Source: Trichomonas vaginalis G3
Taxonomy: Eukaryota; Parabasalia; Trichomonadida; Trichomonadidae
Direction: 5' to 3'
Length of the DNA: 64,000 nucleotides
NCBI RefSeq assembly: GCF_026262505.1
Contig: NC_067203.1
Coordinates: forward strand, 26,145,411 to 26,209,410
A model generated the notes under the pieces. The model saw nothing but the letters and a program-made list of their open reading frames with translations, did not search any database and was not told where the DNA came from. Within the stretch, counting starts at the first letter, position 1; each line of letters opens with the position of its first letter. Of this stretch, positions 8,486-20,112 are shown one piece after another. The translations under genes were made by a program, and so were the position numbers.

Positions 8486-11400
8486 ATGTATCGGAAGTTG
8501 TCTAAGTTAGAACACTCGGAAATAAAACAACTTCTAACAGAAGCTAACATAGATGTTGCAAAGCATTACGCAACAAACAAAAAAGCACTCGCTGACTTCA
8601 TTAAAGACTATAATGGTGCAATAAGTTATGATAGAATTCATGAGTTCATAAAGCCGCAACGCGGCGAGGACGAAGTCCAGCAAGAGCATTTCCTTTAAAT
8701 GACGTTGCTATTGACTTATATCATAGACGTTCAGTACCTCATGAAGTAAGAAGAGAAATGTTTGACATAACAAATGCAAACGTTGGTGAAACAAGAAGAA
8801 GAGACGACACACTGAAACAACAGAGAAGAGAGATGTTTAAGAGCGCTATAGAACAAGTTCGCAAAGCTAACGATGTCATTCGTTCCATTGACGACAAACC
8901 AAAAGAAGGTGAGAGATGGTTAAAGAAAGATGAAGAGAATAGGAAGAGAAATGTGAAGTCAGGCAATAGACTCATTGACTTTAACATCGAAGCTTTAGAT
9001 GAACCAAACAGAGACTACTTACACAAACATTTCGGTAAGGTTTTCATGAGACTCTTAGAGAAGATTAAAATAAACTCCAACAAAGATGGATGGTATGTTA
9101 TAAACTTGGTGGAAAGTATGAATGTTCTACGTTAAACCTCAATAATATTGGAACATTACTACATCAGCTCTTGAAGGAGAACTTTATATCAGAGATAGAA
9201 GCAAATGCTGCAGGTATTGTTGAAATGCACTATGACTTCTTCTTGACAAACATAAAGAATCTTACTGAAATAAAGATGTATGATTTAACAGAATATGAAG
9301 GCTTAACGATGTCAGATGTAAAGAAAGGCAAACCAAAAAAGAGACCATATAGAGATGAAAGCACACTGACAAATGACCAGAAAGCCATTTTGGAAGCTCT
9401 TAAGCAAACAGGAAACCCAGCACTTATAGAAAGCTTTTGGAAAGATAATGGTGAAAAGAAGTTTTATAAGAAGAGAAGCGGTCAGTTCTGGAAGTATCTT
9501 TGCACATTACCTATAAATCTTGAACGCTACCAAATCTTCAATGAATGAACAAAAGAACTGCAACACTTATGACAGAAGACAATGTTCGTTTATGCTTGCA
9601 TTCAGGCTGGAGTAAATGAAGAAACTATTGACCACATGAGAGAAGTCATTCGTGTTAGAGACTTTCCTCAAAGTAAAGTACAAGAAATTTCTGACGCAAC
9701 AGGTATAGCATTTAATGTTACCATTGGTTATTTCAATGACTCAAGACATAATGAAATAAAGAGATACATACCAAAAGAATGTGAAACTGTTCGAACTATT
9801 GACTTACTTCTTGTTGAAGACCACTACATGCTAAATGAAAGATTACCAATGACAACATATTTCATTCGCAACTATATAGAAATCTTGAAGGAGTGTGGTG
9901 GAATGAACATTGAGAAACAGATGAAGATTTATACAAAGAGAGAAGATAAATATGTAGTTCGTTATGATAGAACAACACCGTTATGGGATGTTATGAAAAC
10001 ATTGTGGGAGTGCAAATATTTCGAACCTATTTCTTATGGAGAACTTTTCACATATACGACTGACTTATATAAACAGAACCTTGCACCATTTAAAGATTTG
10101 ACATATGCTCCAAAGTATTGTGTACAACTGAAGAAGAAAGCCGAGTCAAAAGAAGTAAATAAAGCTAAATGTAAGTTCATTCCTGAGCACGTTTTCTTTG
10201 CTGACTTTGAGTGCAGTACCGATGGCTTTCATAAAGCTTTTAACATCTGTTATGACAGTGAAGATGGTTCAGTGAGTGAAAGCATTTGGGGTCAGAACTG
10301 TGCAACAGAATTTTTGGAGCGACTTCCTGACAAGAGTTTAATATATTTCCATAACCTCAGTTATGACATAAACTTCATCTTAAGACACATGACAGAAGTG
10401 AAAGGAACTCCCATCATTAAAGGTTCACGAACAATGCAAATAACTGGCTTATATAAAGGAAGGGCAATTATTATAAAAGACTCTTACAGTGTTATAAATA
10501 AGAAGCTTAAACTATTTCCTGCTATGTTTAACTTACAAACAGGACCGAAAGAAGTATTTCCATACAACTACTACAGCAGTGTTTTGTTAGCAAATGACAA
10601 CAGAACTGGTGTCATTTCTGAAGCATGTAAGTTTATCCGGGATGCAGATACATTCATGAAAAACATAGATTCCATCAAAGGTTGCAGAATAGATGAGAAC
10701 CACTTCGACTTAGAAAAATATAGCACATTTTATTGCAAACAAGATGTAAGAATTTTAAGAGAAGGTTTTGTTAAGTTCCGCAATGACATATTGAAAGAAT
10801 TTGATTTAAACGTTTATGACTACGTTAGTATTTGTTCAATTGCTAACAAATTATTTGAGAACAGAGTGTACTTCCCGAATGGAAATTTTATATGACCTCT
10901 CAAATAAACCAAGAGAATTTATTTCAGCTGTATTCAAGGTGGAAGATGTATGTGTCAGATAACATTAAACAAAAGAGTAAAGAGAAACTCATTGCTGATT
11001 CGACGCTGTTTCATTATATCCATCAGCTATAGCAAGACTTTATACTTTAGAAGGTATTCCAAAGGTTATGAAGAAAGAAATGTTAAGCACAGAGTATCTC
11101 ATGAGACATTTATTCGATGACGACCAAAAGGAACCCATTGGTGAAAAGTTTATGTCTGGCTTCTTTGTTCTCATTAAGATAACAGAGATTGGAATACATA
11201 GACACTTTCCTTTAATAGTTTGTGACCCTGAACTAAATCCAGAACTTAACGTTCCCAGAAGTTCAAACACTTGCTGTTTAATGTATGTTGACCATATAAC
11301 ATTACAAGACCTCATAAAATATCAAGGTGTCAAATGTGAAGTGTTGCAAGGATACTATTACGATGGAAACAGAGATATTAGAATAAGAGATGAAGTAAAG

Positions 11401-12257
11401 AAGTTGTTTGAGTTAAGGTTAAAGTATAAGAAAGAAGGAAATCCTTTGCAAGAAAATATAAAGCTCATTCTGAACAGTATTTATGGCAAAACTATTCTAT
11501 CTCCTATTGAGTCAAAAATAACCATAGTAAATGACAAAGATGCTATAAGATATGCATCAGAAACTACAACCATATAGTGAAGTTCGAAGGTTTGGATGGT
11601 TCAGATAAAACTATTTTCAAGCTAACGAAAAGCATTTGCAGACACTTTAACTTCTGTCCACTTGGTGTTAACATTCTGTCTATGTCGAAGAGAATAATGT
11701 GTGAAGTATTCTGTACTGCTGAAGATATGGGACTTCAAATATTTTACCAGGACTGTGATAGCATGCATATTTTCAATGAAGACATACCAAAGCTTGCAGC
11801 AGAGTTTAAGAAGAGATACGGTAGAGAACTTATTGGTAAAACATTAGGTCAGTTCCATTCTGACTTCGCAGAAATAACACCTGGAAAACAAAGTTTAGCA
11901 TACAAGTCAATATTTTGTGGAAAGAAGACTTACATAGACTTACTCACTAACGATTTAAATGAAGTTGCATTCCATGCACGTTGCAAAGGTGTCAAACAAG
12001 ACGTCCTTGCTTTAACAGCAAATGAAATGTTTCCTGAAGCTATACAATGCTATTACAATGAAGATAAGAACATTCACATACCTGTTGGAACATATGACAA
12101 AGACTCTGAGTTCAGTTTAATGAAACTTTACAAAGCACTTTATGACGGTCAAGAGATTGGATTTGACTTATGTAAGTCTGCTACACTTGCATTTGAGGAA
12201 AAGTTTAACTTTTCTATTCAGACTAAGACTTCATTCATAAGAAAGCTTAAGTTCTGA
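8486..12257 (+). pseudogene. Protein-primed family B DNA polymerase of Maverick family B (multiply frameshifted)
   Basis: A gene of about 1,250 residues, broken near 8690, 9130, 9560, 10890-11040 and 11575. It has an N-terminal region of about 550 residues, possibly including a terminal-protein region; then a 3'-5' exonuclease with ExoI FFADFEC (10197-10217), ExoII FHNLSYDINFI and ExoIII YCKQDVRIL; then the palm with motif A DAVSLYPSA (about 11008), motif B NSIYGKT (about 11478) and motif C YQDCDSMHI (about 11744), where the usual DTDS reads DCDS. The enzyme would replicate the element from a protein primer. All catalytic motifs survive, so most damage is in frame only. A 26-nt double hairpin at 8653-8678 has the length that explains the first shift. 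Confidence 0.9.
8651..8678. repeat. Double hairpin inside the pPolB gene
   Basis: GCCGC-AAC-GCGGC (8653-8665) followed by GGAC-GAA-GTCC (8668-8678). It is GC-rich in an AT-rich gene and is of the same build as 13977-14010, 28888-28921, 29208-29240 and 31407-31437. The 26 bases from 8653 to 8678 equal the frame offset between the pPolB frames before and after it. Confidence 0.75.
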
Positions 12258-12308
12258 GAACATGAATGAGAAAAATAATGAGGTCATTTATTTTTGTCAG
12301 CAGTGAGG

Positions 12309-12887
12309 TCATATAAGATTATATTGACGTTTGAATGCACTGTATGAAATTTTTGTAAGTTTTCCTTTTACAGTCCATGCATTTACATACAGAGTTCCAC
12401 ATTTATTGTTTTCCATTACATGAAGCTCTCTATAGCGAATTCCATTAAAGAAATAGAAGAGGTCTTGTTCTGGGTCATAGTATAAATCATCGAACTCATG
12501 TTTTCCATATGTTTTAACTTCAATGGAGTTTTCACCAATTTCATCTACATAGTTATAATTTATACCATTTGCTTTACATCTGTTTTTATTGTTTTGTTGT
12601 GATGTTACATATCTTAAATTTTCTATTCTATTGTCTGTTCGTATATGATTTATATGGTCTACTTGAGGTAAGTTGTCTGGGTTAAGTATGAATTGTTCTG
12701 CTATAAGTTTGTGCTTGAAGTATTTTTGACCGTTTAAACATAACCTATAATATCCATCGCTCATCCATTCACTCACAATTTTTCCTGTAGATTTTTTCCT
12801 AATATTGTGTGGATATTCTGTGTTAATTTCATAGTCATTGTCATGTTCGAGTGTTTGCCAATGTCCTTCACCTTCCATGCCTTTCAC
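12309..12887 (-). CDS. NUMOD4-HNH homing-type endonuclease
   Basis: Intact 192-residue frame. Residues about 10-60 match NUMOD4 (W-T-EHDNDYEI...YPHNIR, then GYYRLCLNGQKYFKHKLIAEQFI); residues about 75-105 form the HNH core (LPQVDHINHIRTDNRIENLR), with His-His-Asn and following Asn residues in the expected places. A C-terminal part of 80 residues is unfamiliar. Such enzymes cut DNA and are common in phages and large viruses, often free-standing next to polymerase genes, as here: it is convergent to pPolB with 52 bases between stops. Intact while pPolB is broken. A second NUMOD4/HNH end is at 46131-46841. Confidence 0.85.
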   Translation of the reverse strand: MKGMEGEGHWQTLEHDNDYEINTEYPHNIRKKSTGKIVSEWMSDGYYRLCLNGQKYFKHKLIAEQFILNPDNLPQVDHINHIRTDNRIENLRYVTSQQNNKNRCKANGINYNYVDEIGENSIEVKTYGKHEFDDLYYDPEQDLFYFFNGIRYRELHVMENNKCGTLYVNAWTVKGKLTKISYSAFKRQYNLI

Positions 12888-12981
12888 TCAAATAAAATTT
12901 TCAGAAAAAATAAAACTAGCGTAGATTTTACAATACTGCGATGGTAGAGTTTAAGAGTTGTGCTTCAATGTAGAGACAGTC

Positions 12982-13119
12982 TTATTCTGGAGGTAAGAAC
13001 ACTGGGCAGTTATGGTCATGAGTGGAGAACATGTCTATCCAAAACTCACGATTGAAGCCAGTTAATTTATAGTATTTAGGATTTGGAATGGTGAATTCTT
13101 GTATGACCAATGAACTCAT
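12982..13119 (-). CDS. Possible 45-residue protein
   Basis: Short minus-strand frame from ATG 13119 with a plausible protein composition (FNREFWIDMFSTHDH, ending FLPPE). It is too short to assign and has no recognised relative here. It is the only protein-like signal in 12900-13670. Confidence 0.3.
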   Translation of the reverse strand: MSSLVIQEFTIPNPKYYKLTGFNREFWIDMFSTHDHNCPVFLPPE

Positions 13120-13679
13120 TTTCAACTCCCTTACTTAAGTTTGAATATAATATAGCTTGCTTTTATCCCAAATACCTGGAAATCTTTGAAAAATCATTTT
13201 TCCTCGGAAGCATTGCATCATAATTGAAAACATTTTGAAATCATCACTTGGTTCAGAGATTTGAAATCTTATACGTAATGGATTTTCTTTCTCTTTTAGC
13301 TACTTCATTGAATGGTGAGAATACAATGAATTGAAGTCATGTGTTCCATCATGTTGATTTTTGTATTTGTTTTTTTTAGGCGCAAATTTGAGGTGTGAAC
13401 ATAGACTAGTCGTTATAAGAGGTAGTATTTTCTATGGAGTTATCCTCATTTGAAATAATTATAGATAAAAACCTTTTATAGTGGTTTCAGATTGAATACG
13501 ATAATTTAAGTTTTCACTGTTATGCAGCTTCAATTCAATCGGTAATCCATTCCAAACGTTCCTGTCATAGCAACTCATTTTAGGTAAATGGGTTCGCATT
13601 AGTCTCATAATTTGAAAGACATGCATTCAGGACTTGTTGACTTTCAAGGAGAGCTGTAGAACTGAAGGCACCAGTGCGA

Positions 13680-13901
13680 ATGAATGTTGAAGTTGACTTT
13701 TTAGAAAATATTAAAATGCAACAGCTTACAAGAGAACTCAGAGCTAAAAATATAAAGTATGAATGTTATGTATTAGGTCATGAACTTTGGTTGTTGCTGT
13801 TTGATGAAACAAATGAGTTAGTTATGTCAGTCAAGAGCACAGAAAAATATTGTTTAGGGAAAACTGCCACAAAAGTCAATAAGATTAGGTTTGCATTATG
13901 A
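13680..13901 (+). CDS. Possible 73-residue hypothetical protein
   Basis: Frame from ATG 13680 with an amphipathic N-terminal half (QQLTRELRAKNIKYECYV) and a hydrophobic strand-like middle (HELWLLLF). No family recognised. The double hairpin at 13977 follows its stop, as similar hairpins follow stops at 28895 and 29207, which slightly favours a real gene. Confidence 0.35.
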   Translation: MNVEVDFLENIKMQQLTRELRAKNIKYECYVLGHELWLLLFDETNELVMSVKSTEKYCLGKTATKVNKIRFAL

Positions 13902-13976
13902 AAGATGAGTTCAATACTGTTGAAGGAGTTTTGGTATAGATATTACAAATTGCTAACCTTGAAATTTTTGACTGAC

Positions 13977-14010
13977 GGCGCAAAGCGCCCAAGATGGGCT
14001 CAAAGAGCCC
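13977..14010. repeat. Double hairpin
   Basis: GGCGC-AAA-GCGCC followed by GGGCTC-AAA-GAGCCC. Both stems differ in base from the copies at 28888 and 29208 but remain fully paired. Confidence 0.75.
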
Positions 14011-14249
14011 TCCTGACCTGCTTTAATTTTACTAAAACATATTTAAGACATAGTTTATAGTAAGCTAGATAGTTTTGTAATACTCGTTCGAATATTTATA
14101 TACTTAAACTCAACTCCTTAGTTCCTGGTGTTTTCAATGATGCGGATGTTACCTATTTTCATCGAATAGTGTGAGAGTTTGACACATGTTGAGTTTGTTT
14201 AATTGTAAATTAGTTGATTACTAGAGACAGCTTGGTGTTTGTGGAATTA

Positions 14250-14390
14250 CCCTGGACAAAGCTGGGGAAGAACAAGGGAAGTATTGACAAGGGGTGTTGC
14301 TATAATTATGTTAGATGATGGCTCAGGAGGGTTCAAACTAAGTTTGCAGAAAGTTATTAGAGTTTGCCTCTCAACAGGTGAAAAAAGGCC
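14250..14390 (+). repeat. Diverged repeat, unit 1
   Basis: Contains GATGGCTCAGGAGGGTTCAA followed by GCAGAAAGTT and a TCTC-rich end, preceded by a GGAAGAACAAGGG block. The same order of words recurs at 15250-15390, about 990 bases downstream. Confidence 0.6.
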
Positions 14391-15249
14391 TTTCAATTGC
14401 ATTTTAAGAACAGCTTATCGTATTTCAGGGTCGAGATAGCTCTTAATGACACACATTGTTACTATTACCTCCTCTGCTTAATTCGTAAGCTTAGAGATAC
14501 ATATTTTCAAGATCCTTGGGGGGATATATGTTATTTGAGATTAAATTTGGTTTTACTTATCAGATTTTACGCAAACTTTTCTTATCTTGATGTCTTTTGA
14601 GATTAATTGAATTGTTTGGTATAACAAACAATGATAAGAATGTAGTAATGGTCTAAAAATTGGACAGAGGCATTGGCGTTATCCTGAGGATTTGTTTGAG
14701 CATTTGTGTAATGTAGTTTGTTCGTTTGGCATTCTCTGAAAGAATTTTGGTCCAGTGTGATACTCTAAATTAACATCTGATGTCCATTGCCGTTTTGCCA
14801 AGCTTTTGAAGGCTGTGGTTTACATTCACTTGGTGGAAATTATCAGCTTCTGGTTCTTTTTTAATACCTTCACAATTGGGTTTAGCGTTTACTCGGTTCT
14901 GAACTTTTACCTAGTTTCTTATTTATGACAATATTGTTGTTGGTGGCAGTATTTCGTTTTTGGGAGAGTTTTCATTTTAATATTTGATGTGTTGGGATTT
15001 CATTATTGGAACATTAACGGCACCAGAGCTTTTACTAGATGGATTGAATGCTTCTCATTTTATATAGAATAGGGAAAACCCATTTTCACTAATGATAGGT
15101 GAAATTTGAGGTACAACCTTATAACGCGCGTCGAAGGTTTTGGGAATCGTAACAGCTAGTATAGAATGAAACTATTGTTGAATTTCGACCTTGAGACAGG
15201 AGTTGTGTATACAAGCATGCTAGAACTACATACCGGTAATTCACACAAG

Positions 15250-15390
15250 AGCAAGGGAAGAACGAGGGCATTCGAACAAAGTGGTGAGTAGTCTATCAAA
15301 ATTTATGTCAAATGATGGCTCAGGAGGGTTCAAACATAAAGTATCGCAGAAAGTTCTAGAGTTTATGCTCTCCTAATGAAGGTGAAAAGC
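15250..15390 (+). repeat. Diverged repeat, unit 2
   Basis: Second copy of 14250-14390 with many small changes; GATGGCTCAGGAGGGTTCAA is identical. Confidence 0.6.
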
Positions 15391-18167
15391 CTTCATGGAA
15401 TCTTCGTGTTTAACAGCTTAATACTCATTGCTAAACACGTTCATAAATTGTCATTCCAATGTTAACTGAGATGGGGAAGTGGAATGATAATGAAATGACA
15501 GCAAAATATTAACCTGAAACTTTGAAGAAGAAATTTTGAGCGAACAGAAGAGGTTCATCAGGGAATTTTGTGTAACTGTTTATCTAAATTTCTTTCAGAT
15601 CAGGGCCGGAAATCTGAGACCGAGTTAAACTTTTAGAATTTTCTAGTCGATCATCGGTGTTATTCGGCTTACAGTTTTTCCAGGTGGTAATGTTTCTGCT
15701 TTAGTTGGAATTGGTTATAGCGGATATAAATATGGTTTTTTTCTGAGACGTTTTAATGGTTATTAGTGCTTAGTTTGGCAACTGATAATGAATATCATGA
15801 GTAACCTTATGAACGTTACTAAGAGACTGGAGAGGATCTTTATGCTTCCCCAATTTCTTCAAAAGGTAATGGGTTATAAAATGCGGGTTCTGACTGTTCC
15901 TAAATGAGCTTCAAAATTCAATAGCGTGAGAAAACGGATGTGAAAGATACACGAGGAGTCAGTTTGATGAGATACGCTTTTTGTAAATGGTTTAAAGCGA
16001 ATGAAAACGCCCTATTGTTTTTGGCATCGTTTAATTACGATCTATTGTTGCATGTTAATGTGTTTACAAATGTGTAATGTCTGACCGTTTTTTTACGTAT
16101 TATGTATTATGCTTAGGTTTAATAGGTCTGAGTTTTCTGGGTTGATTGGATTATTATGGGACAGCTATAAGATTCGGTCTGTTTTCCGTTGTCAATAATC
16201 GAAGTCGTTCTTTTACAAACGAGCAGATGTTTGACAGGATATTTTTCTTTCGGAAGGTTGGGGTAATTTTGAACTTGAAGATGTTTTGACCGGAATGTAG
16301 TTTGTAAGCTAGTTGTTGGCAGTCAATAGTAAAACTACTGAGTATGAGTAAGTGGTGTTTGTCATAATTCTTTCCTCATCTCCTCTTCTAGAAGTCTTTT
16401 TGCATTCGGCTCGATCTGGGGTATGAACTCTGAACTATTACGATAGCATATATTTCCTCATTACGCTATCGGGCATGTAAAAGTTTTTGATTTATGTTAA
16501 ATTCATAATTGCAGTTCACTGTTTGTTTGGAACTTTTAATCGACAGAAGGCATTGAACGCTTTTGACATAAATGTTTTTCGTGTTGAATCCATAGAGTTG
16601 AAGTTGCTGATGATAATTGATTTGGTCATAGTAAGAGTCGTTTCCTAAACGCTTCTGTTAGTGAGTATATGACGAATGAGGTTAAATGTCTTACCTGAAT
16701 CCCATTTTCGCACCAGGAAATTTATGTAAAAAGTTTGGAACTACTCACATATGATTGAAGGAGCAAATTCATTTTATAATCTCTTGCTGAAAGGAAGAAT
16801 TGGAGGAAATGATTGTATTACAGTCTTGTCCTGTAGTGTATACAGGTATCGCATGTTGAGACTTTTTCGGGAGATCATAAAATTACGAATCTATGGGTAT
16901 TTTACGGCTGGATTTGCTGAATATTAGAGTTCTGAATGTTCATTTTGTCATTCGTGGGCAATTATTAAAAAATGCAATAGAGTTTGCAGAAATATTTCAG
17001 TAACAATATTTTCACACCGTAAAGAGTCGTTTTTCCCTAAAAAGCTCTGTTAGAAGGTTCTATATTGGCCTGAGATTGAAACAGGATTTGAATGATGCTT
17101 CATCTGGCACCCTCTTAAAGTTACTCACACACATATTAGCACGTTATGATGAAACCACCATGAAAATAATTACCAGAAAGTCAGTCAATCAAACTTATGG
17201 AATATCCACATTTTGGAGAACAGACTGGGAATTAGAGTATGTTTAGGTTCTAGGTTGGAGAACCTGGCTATTGAAATAAGACAATGTTAGGAAGTACTGT
17301 ATCAGCAGAAGGACAAAATTTATTTGATGAGAAGACTTTAATGTTTTTGCAGATGATAATCGATGAACAAAAGAAGCAAGATAGTTTCCCCCTGTTGCTG
17401 TGTATGTGAACTTGATTACCATCCTGGAGACTGACATGAAATTGTTTTCTATTATACACACGTATAAGTTCTTCAAACTCTGGTAAGTGAGAGAACAACT
17501 GAACTGTCGAGCATGGACATCCATTACTTTCAAGATTAGTTATTCATATAAGCATAATACAATTTATGATAAAGCAAACTCAAATAATTTTAGAAGTCAT
17601 ATCTGCAAAGAAGTCAGGTTTTACATTAATGAAGCAGATTGTATATTCGAATGAAAAGTTCAAAGCTATTGGCATGGTTAGATAATGACGATTGGCTTTA
17701 AGAAATATTTAAATTCAGTGACTCAAGATGTCAAATAGATGACCTTCGTGGAAATGTTACCATCGACGTTTACAGTTGAAGGCTCAGCAGGATTGCTTAC
17801 AAGATTGTCAATTGGTGGCGTTTGGTCTCGTGAGAACATTGTTATAAAATCCTATAAGTGAAATTTGCTGAAGAATCTAATATTATGTCTTTCAAACTAC
17901 ATGTATTCGCCACCGAAGCAATTATAGTATAGACAAACTTTGTCAGTAAGTTTAACATAAGACTTGTCGAACCTTCTTCAATGAAAGATTTTGTGCTACT
18001 AAAAATGGAAAGGATGGACTGCATTTTGAAATGATTTTAATTGCATATTAAATGAGCTTGTTCTTGGAAGGTCATTCATGATGAAATAACTGTTGTAGAA
18101 GATAGTTAGCAATTGTTCGAGACATTTTGAAGCGTAATAGATGAATATAAGATATAAGTTAGATAGA

Positions 18168-18192
18168 CGCAAAGCGGTGAGGGCGAAGCGCC
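18168..18192. repeat. Double hairpin, variant
   Basis: CGC-AAA-GCG followed by GGCG-AAG-CGCC. It is shorter-stemmed than the other members of the double-hairpin family. Confidence 0.55.
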
Positions 18193-18388
18193 GTGAGAAC
18201 GTCTTATGTTTCATTTGACTTGTCTCGCAGTAACGAGAACTTTTATGAGATTATTGATAGACGAGATGATATTTTAATTTGGTGTAATATGGTAGCTTGG
18301 GCAGCTTTAGGGCGCAATGGAGAAACAAAAGCTATTATGCATTTGAGTTTGGAGCAAAAGCATTTGGAGCTTATGATGCAGTAAATAA

Positions 18389-18760
18389 ATGAGTGGAGGA
18401 AGAGTTTCAAAGACATTAGATGGCAAGATAAAGGGAAGATTGGAGGCTGGGTTGCAAAGAAGTTAAGATTAAATATATAATTAGGGCTCATAATAAAGCA
18501 TCCAATTTTGGTTGCGATCTGAGTCCAGAAAATGCTTTAGGAAGGACGATGAGTTGTTTGCAAAACACGTCAAAAGACTTTAATGACCAAGATGAATGGT
18601 GAAACAAATGCTATTTAAATAGATTTCGATGGACTAAAGGAAAATGTTCTTCTCTCCACCAGTAGTTTCTTCCGTATGGTCCCTATGGAATGTATGGAAA
18701 CCCTTACGAAAGACCATTTGACCCCATTGACTTGGTGAAGTAACTGGTATCATTACGGCC
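18389..18760 (+). pseudogene. Remnant of small virion-type genes (GRPFDP...NWYHYGR family)
   Basis: Two fragments. A 25-codon piece (18389-18466) reads MSGGRVSKTLDGKIKGRLEA before a stop. About 200 bases on, GNPYERPFDP (about 18690-18720) is followed in a shifted frame by NWYHYGR (about 18740-18760). The same pair of motifs, GHGRPFDP and NWFHYGRRY, occurs in the intact end of the gene at 28027-28672. This is a broken relative of that gene, squeezed against the truncated end of Maverick copy 1. Confidence 0.5.
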
Positions 18761-18796
18761 GAGAAGAAGACAGTGTTGGAGACCAGACGTGATCAT

Positions 18797-19253
18797 AGAT
18801 CTTTCGTTTCCATTGCATATAATTTCTTTGACATGGTCTTAACGCAAGCTTCTATAATACATTTTCTTTCCATTCTACTTGTTCGTATTTATATCCAGTG
18901 AAGATAGAATAGAAGTTTGGATGGTGTATAGAACTTTATACCTCGAACTGAAAAAATCTTCTAACTTCTGACAATAAGATATCCCAAGCATCTAACATCT
19001 TCATACCAACCGTAACGACTTTTATTTTCTTAAGTTTCTGTCTACATTCTTGTTCTGAAACTATGGCTTGCCTTGGTTGTTAAAGACAACATCTCTCATT
19101 CTTTCATGAATAACATTCTGGGGCAGAGTCGAAAAAAATGACTAAACGTTTCAAATTTCCTCCGACCTGCTTTGCTTTAAGTCCTCGAAATGGACACATA
19201 TTGCTCTGAACGCTTGGAAGTCATTAAAATCTGAAACGTCCTATTCTGTACAT
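18797..19253 (-). pseudogene. SF3 helicase fragment, family A copy 1
   Basis: Nearly base-level match to the first 150 codons of the helicase of copies 2 and 3 (37732 onward; 53413 backward), with several indels. It stops at about 18797 before the Walker A region, marking the truncated end of copy 1. Confidence 0.75.
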
Positions 19254-19287
19254 TTTTTCTTATAAAAATAAAAAAAAATTATTTTTT

Positions 19288-20108
19288 TTATTCTTGAGCT
19301 ATTTGTTTGTTGCATTTGTTCCATTTTGTGTTCTTGAGCTATTTGTTGCTTGAAGTTGTTCTTTGTAGTCCAATACTTTCACCAGTTGCATCTTCCAATT
19401 CGAAACTTTCTGGCCGTCATGTGACAAATAATAGGAACATAAAAGTTTTACAGGCGAACAAAGTTTGCGTCGACTAAGGTTAAGTTTATGTTTGCTAAAG
19501 TGTTTGAGTTTACTAAAGTGAAATCTGCATTCGAATGAACAATAGGCAAACCAGCAGAGAAAGTGTTGTTTTTATCGCATGAGTATCTTTTGGTCATAGT
19601 AGTTTCTGTCGACATTCGAATAGCACTTTGAACCGTAAATTTGAAACAATATACTAAAATAAGGTGTACTTAAAGTCAATGGAATAGACAAACCTTGTAT
19701 GACACCTTTCCGTTACTAGGAATAACTGTTGGTAGTAAAAACCAGATAAAGTTTTGTAATTATAGCTCATATCGTTTTATTACTAAACTCAGTCGGACAT
19801 CCAAACATAAATGAAAACCTGCTCTAGTTCGCAGCACATGTTTACATCCGTCCCTTAAAGTATTAAATAAGTCAACAAAACCTGTTGGTGGTATAATCTC
19901 GAGTAAGTATCTTCAAAGAAGTATTTTTTACCATTCACAAACAACAAAGTCTTCTGGTGTCAAAAGAGCAAACAGGCTTTAGTCGTCATTGTGTGTTTAA
20001 AGTTAGTTTACAATACCGTCCTTGAGGACTTTGTAAGTTTGTTGTTATAAGATTATTATGACTCAGGGTTTTTAGTCGTAATAGTATAAACACTATGTCT
20101 TCTGCCAT
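19288..20108 (-). pseudogene. Penton-like protein, family A copy 1
   Basis: Degraded copy of the gene at 53442-54232, with frame breaks throughout; the ATG at 20108 and the Gln-rich C-terminal end are still present. The start follows directly after the stop of the MSFPK gene, because the MSKLL gene found there in copies 2 and 3 is missing. Confidence 0.7.
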
Positions 20109-20112
20109 TTCC

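Larger units (their letters stand above)
14020..18167. other. Gene-poor decayed region
   Basis: Over 4 kb with no frame I can support as a gene; all frames above 60 codons here (14239-14600, 17243-17533, 17842-18214) look like chance or remnants. Stop codons are spread evenly on both strands. It contains one diverged repeat pair (14250-14390 with 15250-15390) and nothing else I can name. It may be an old, eroded element or host intergenic DNA. Confidence 0.6.

Noticed and set aside
14239-14600. Two frames of about 66 codons
   Set aside because: Stop codons are frequent around them, composition is not protein-like, and the repeated copy at 15250 does not keep the frame.
18193-18384. 63-codon plus-strand frame
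   Set aside because: It begins inside the end of a double hairpin and shows no relation to other genes here; could be chance.
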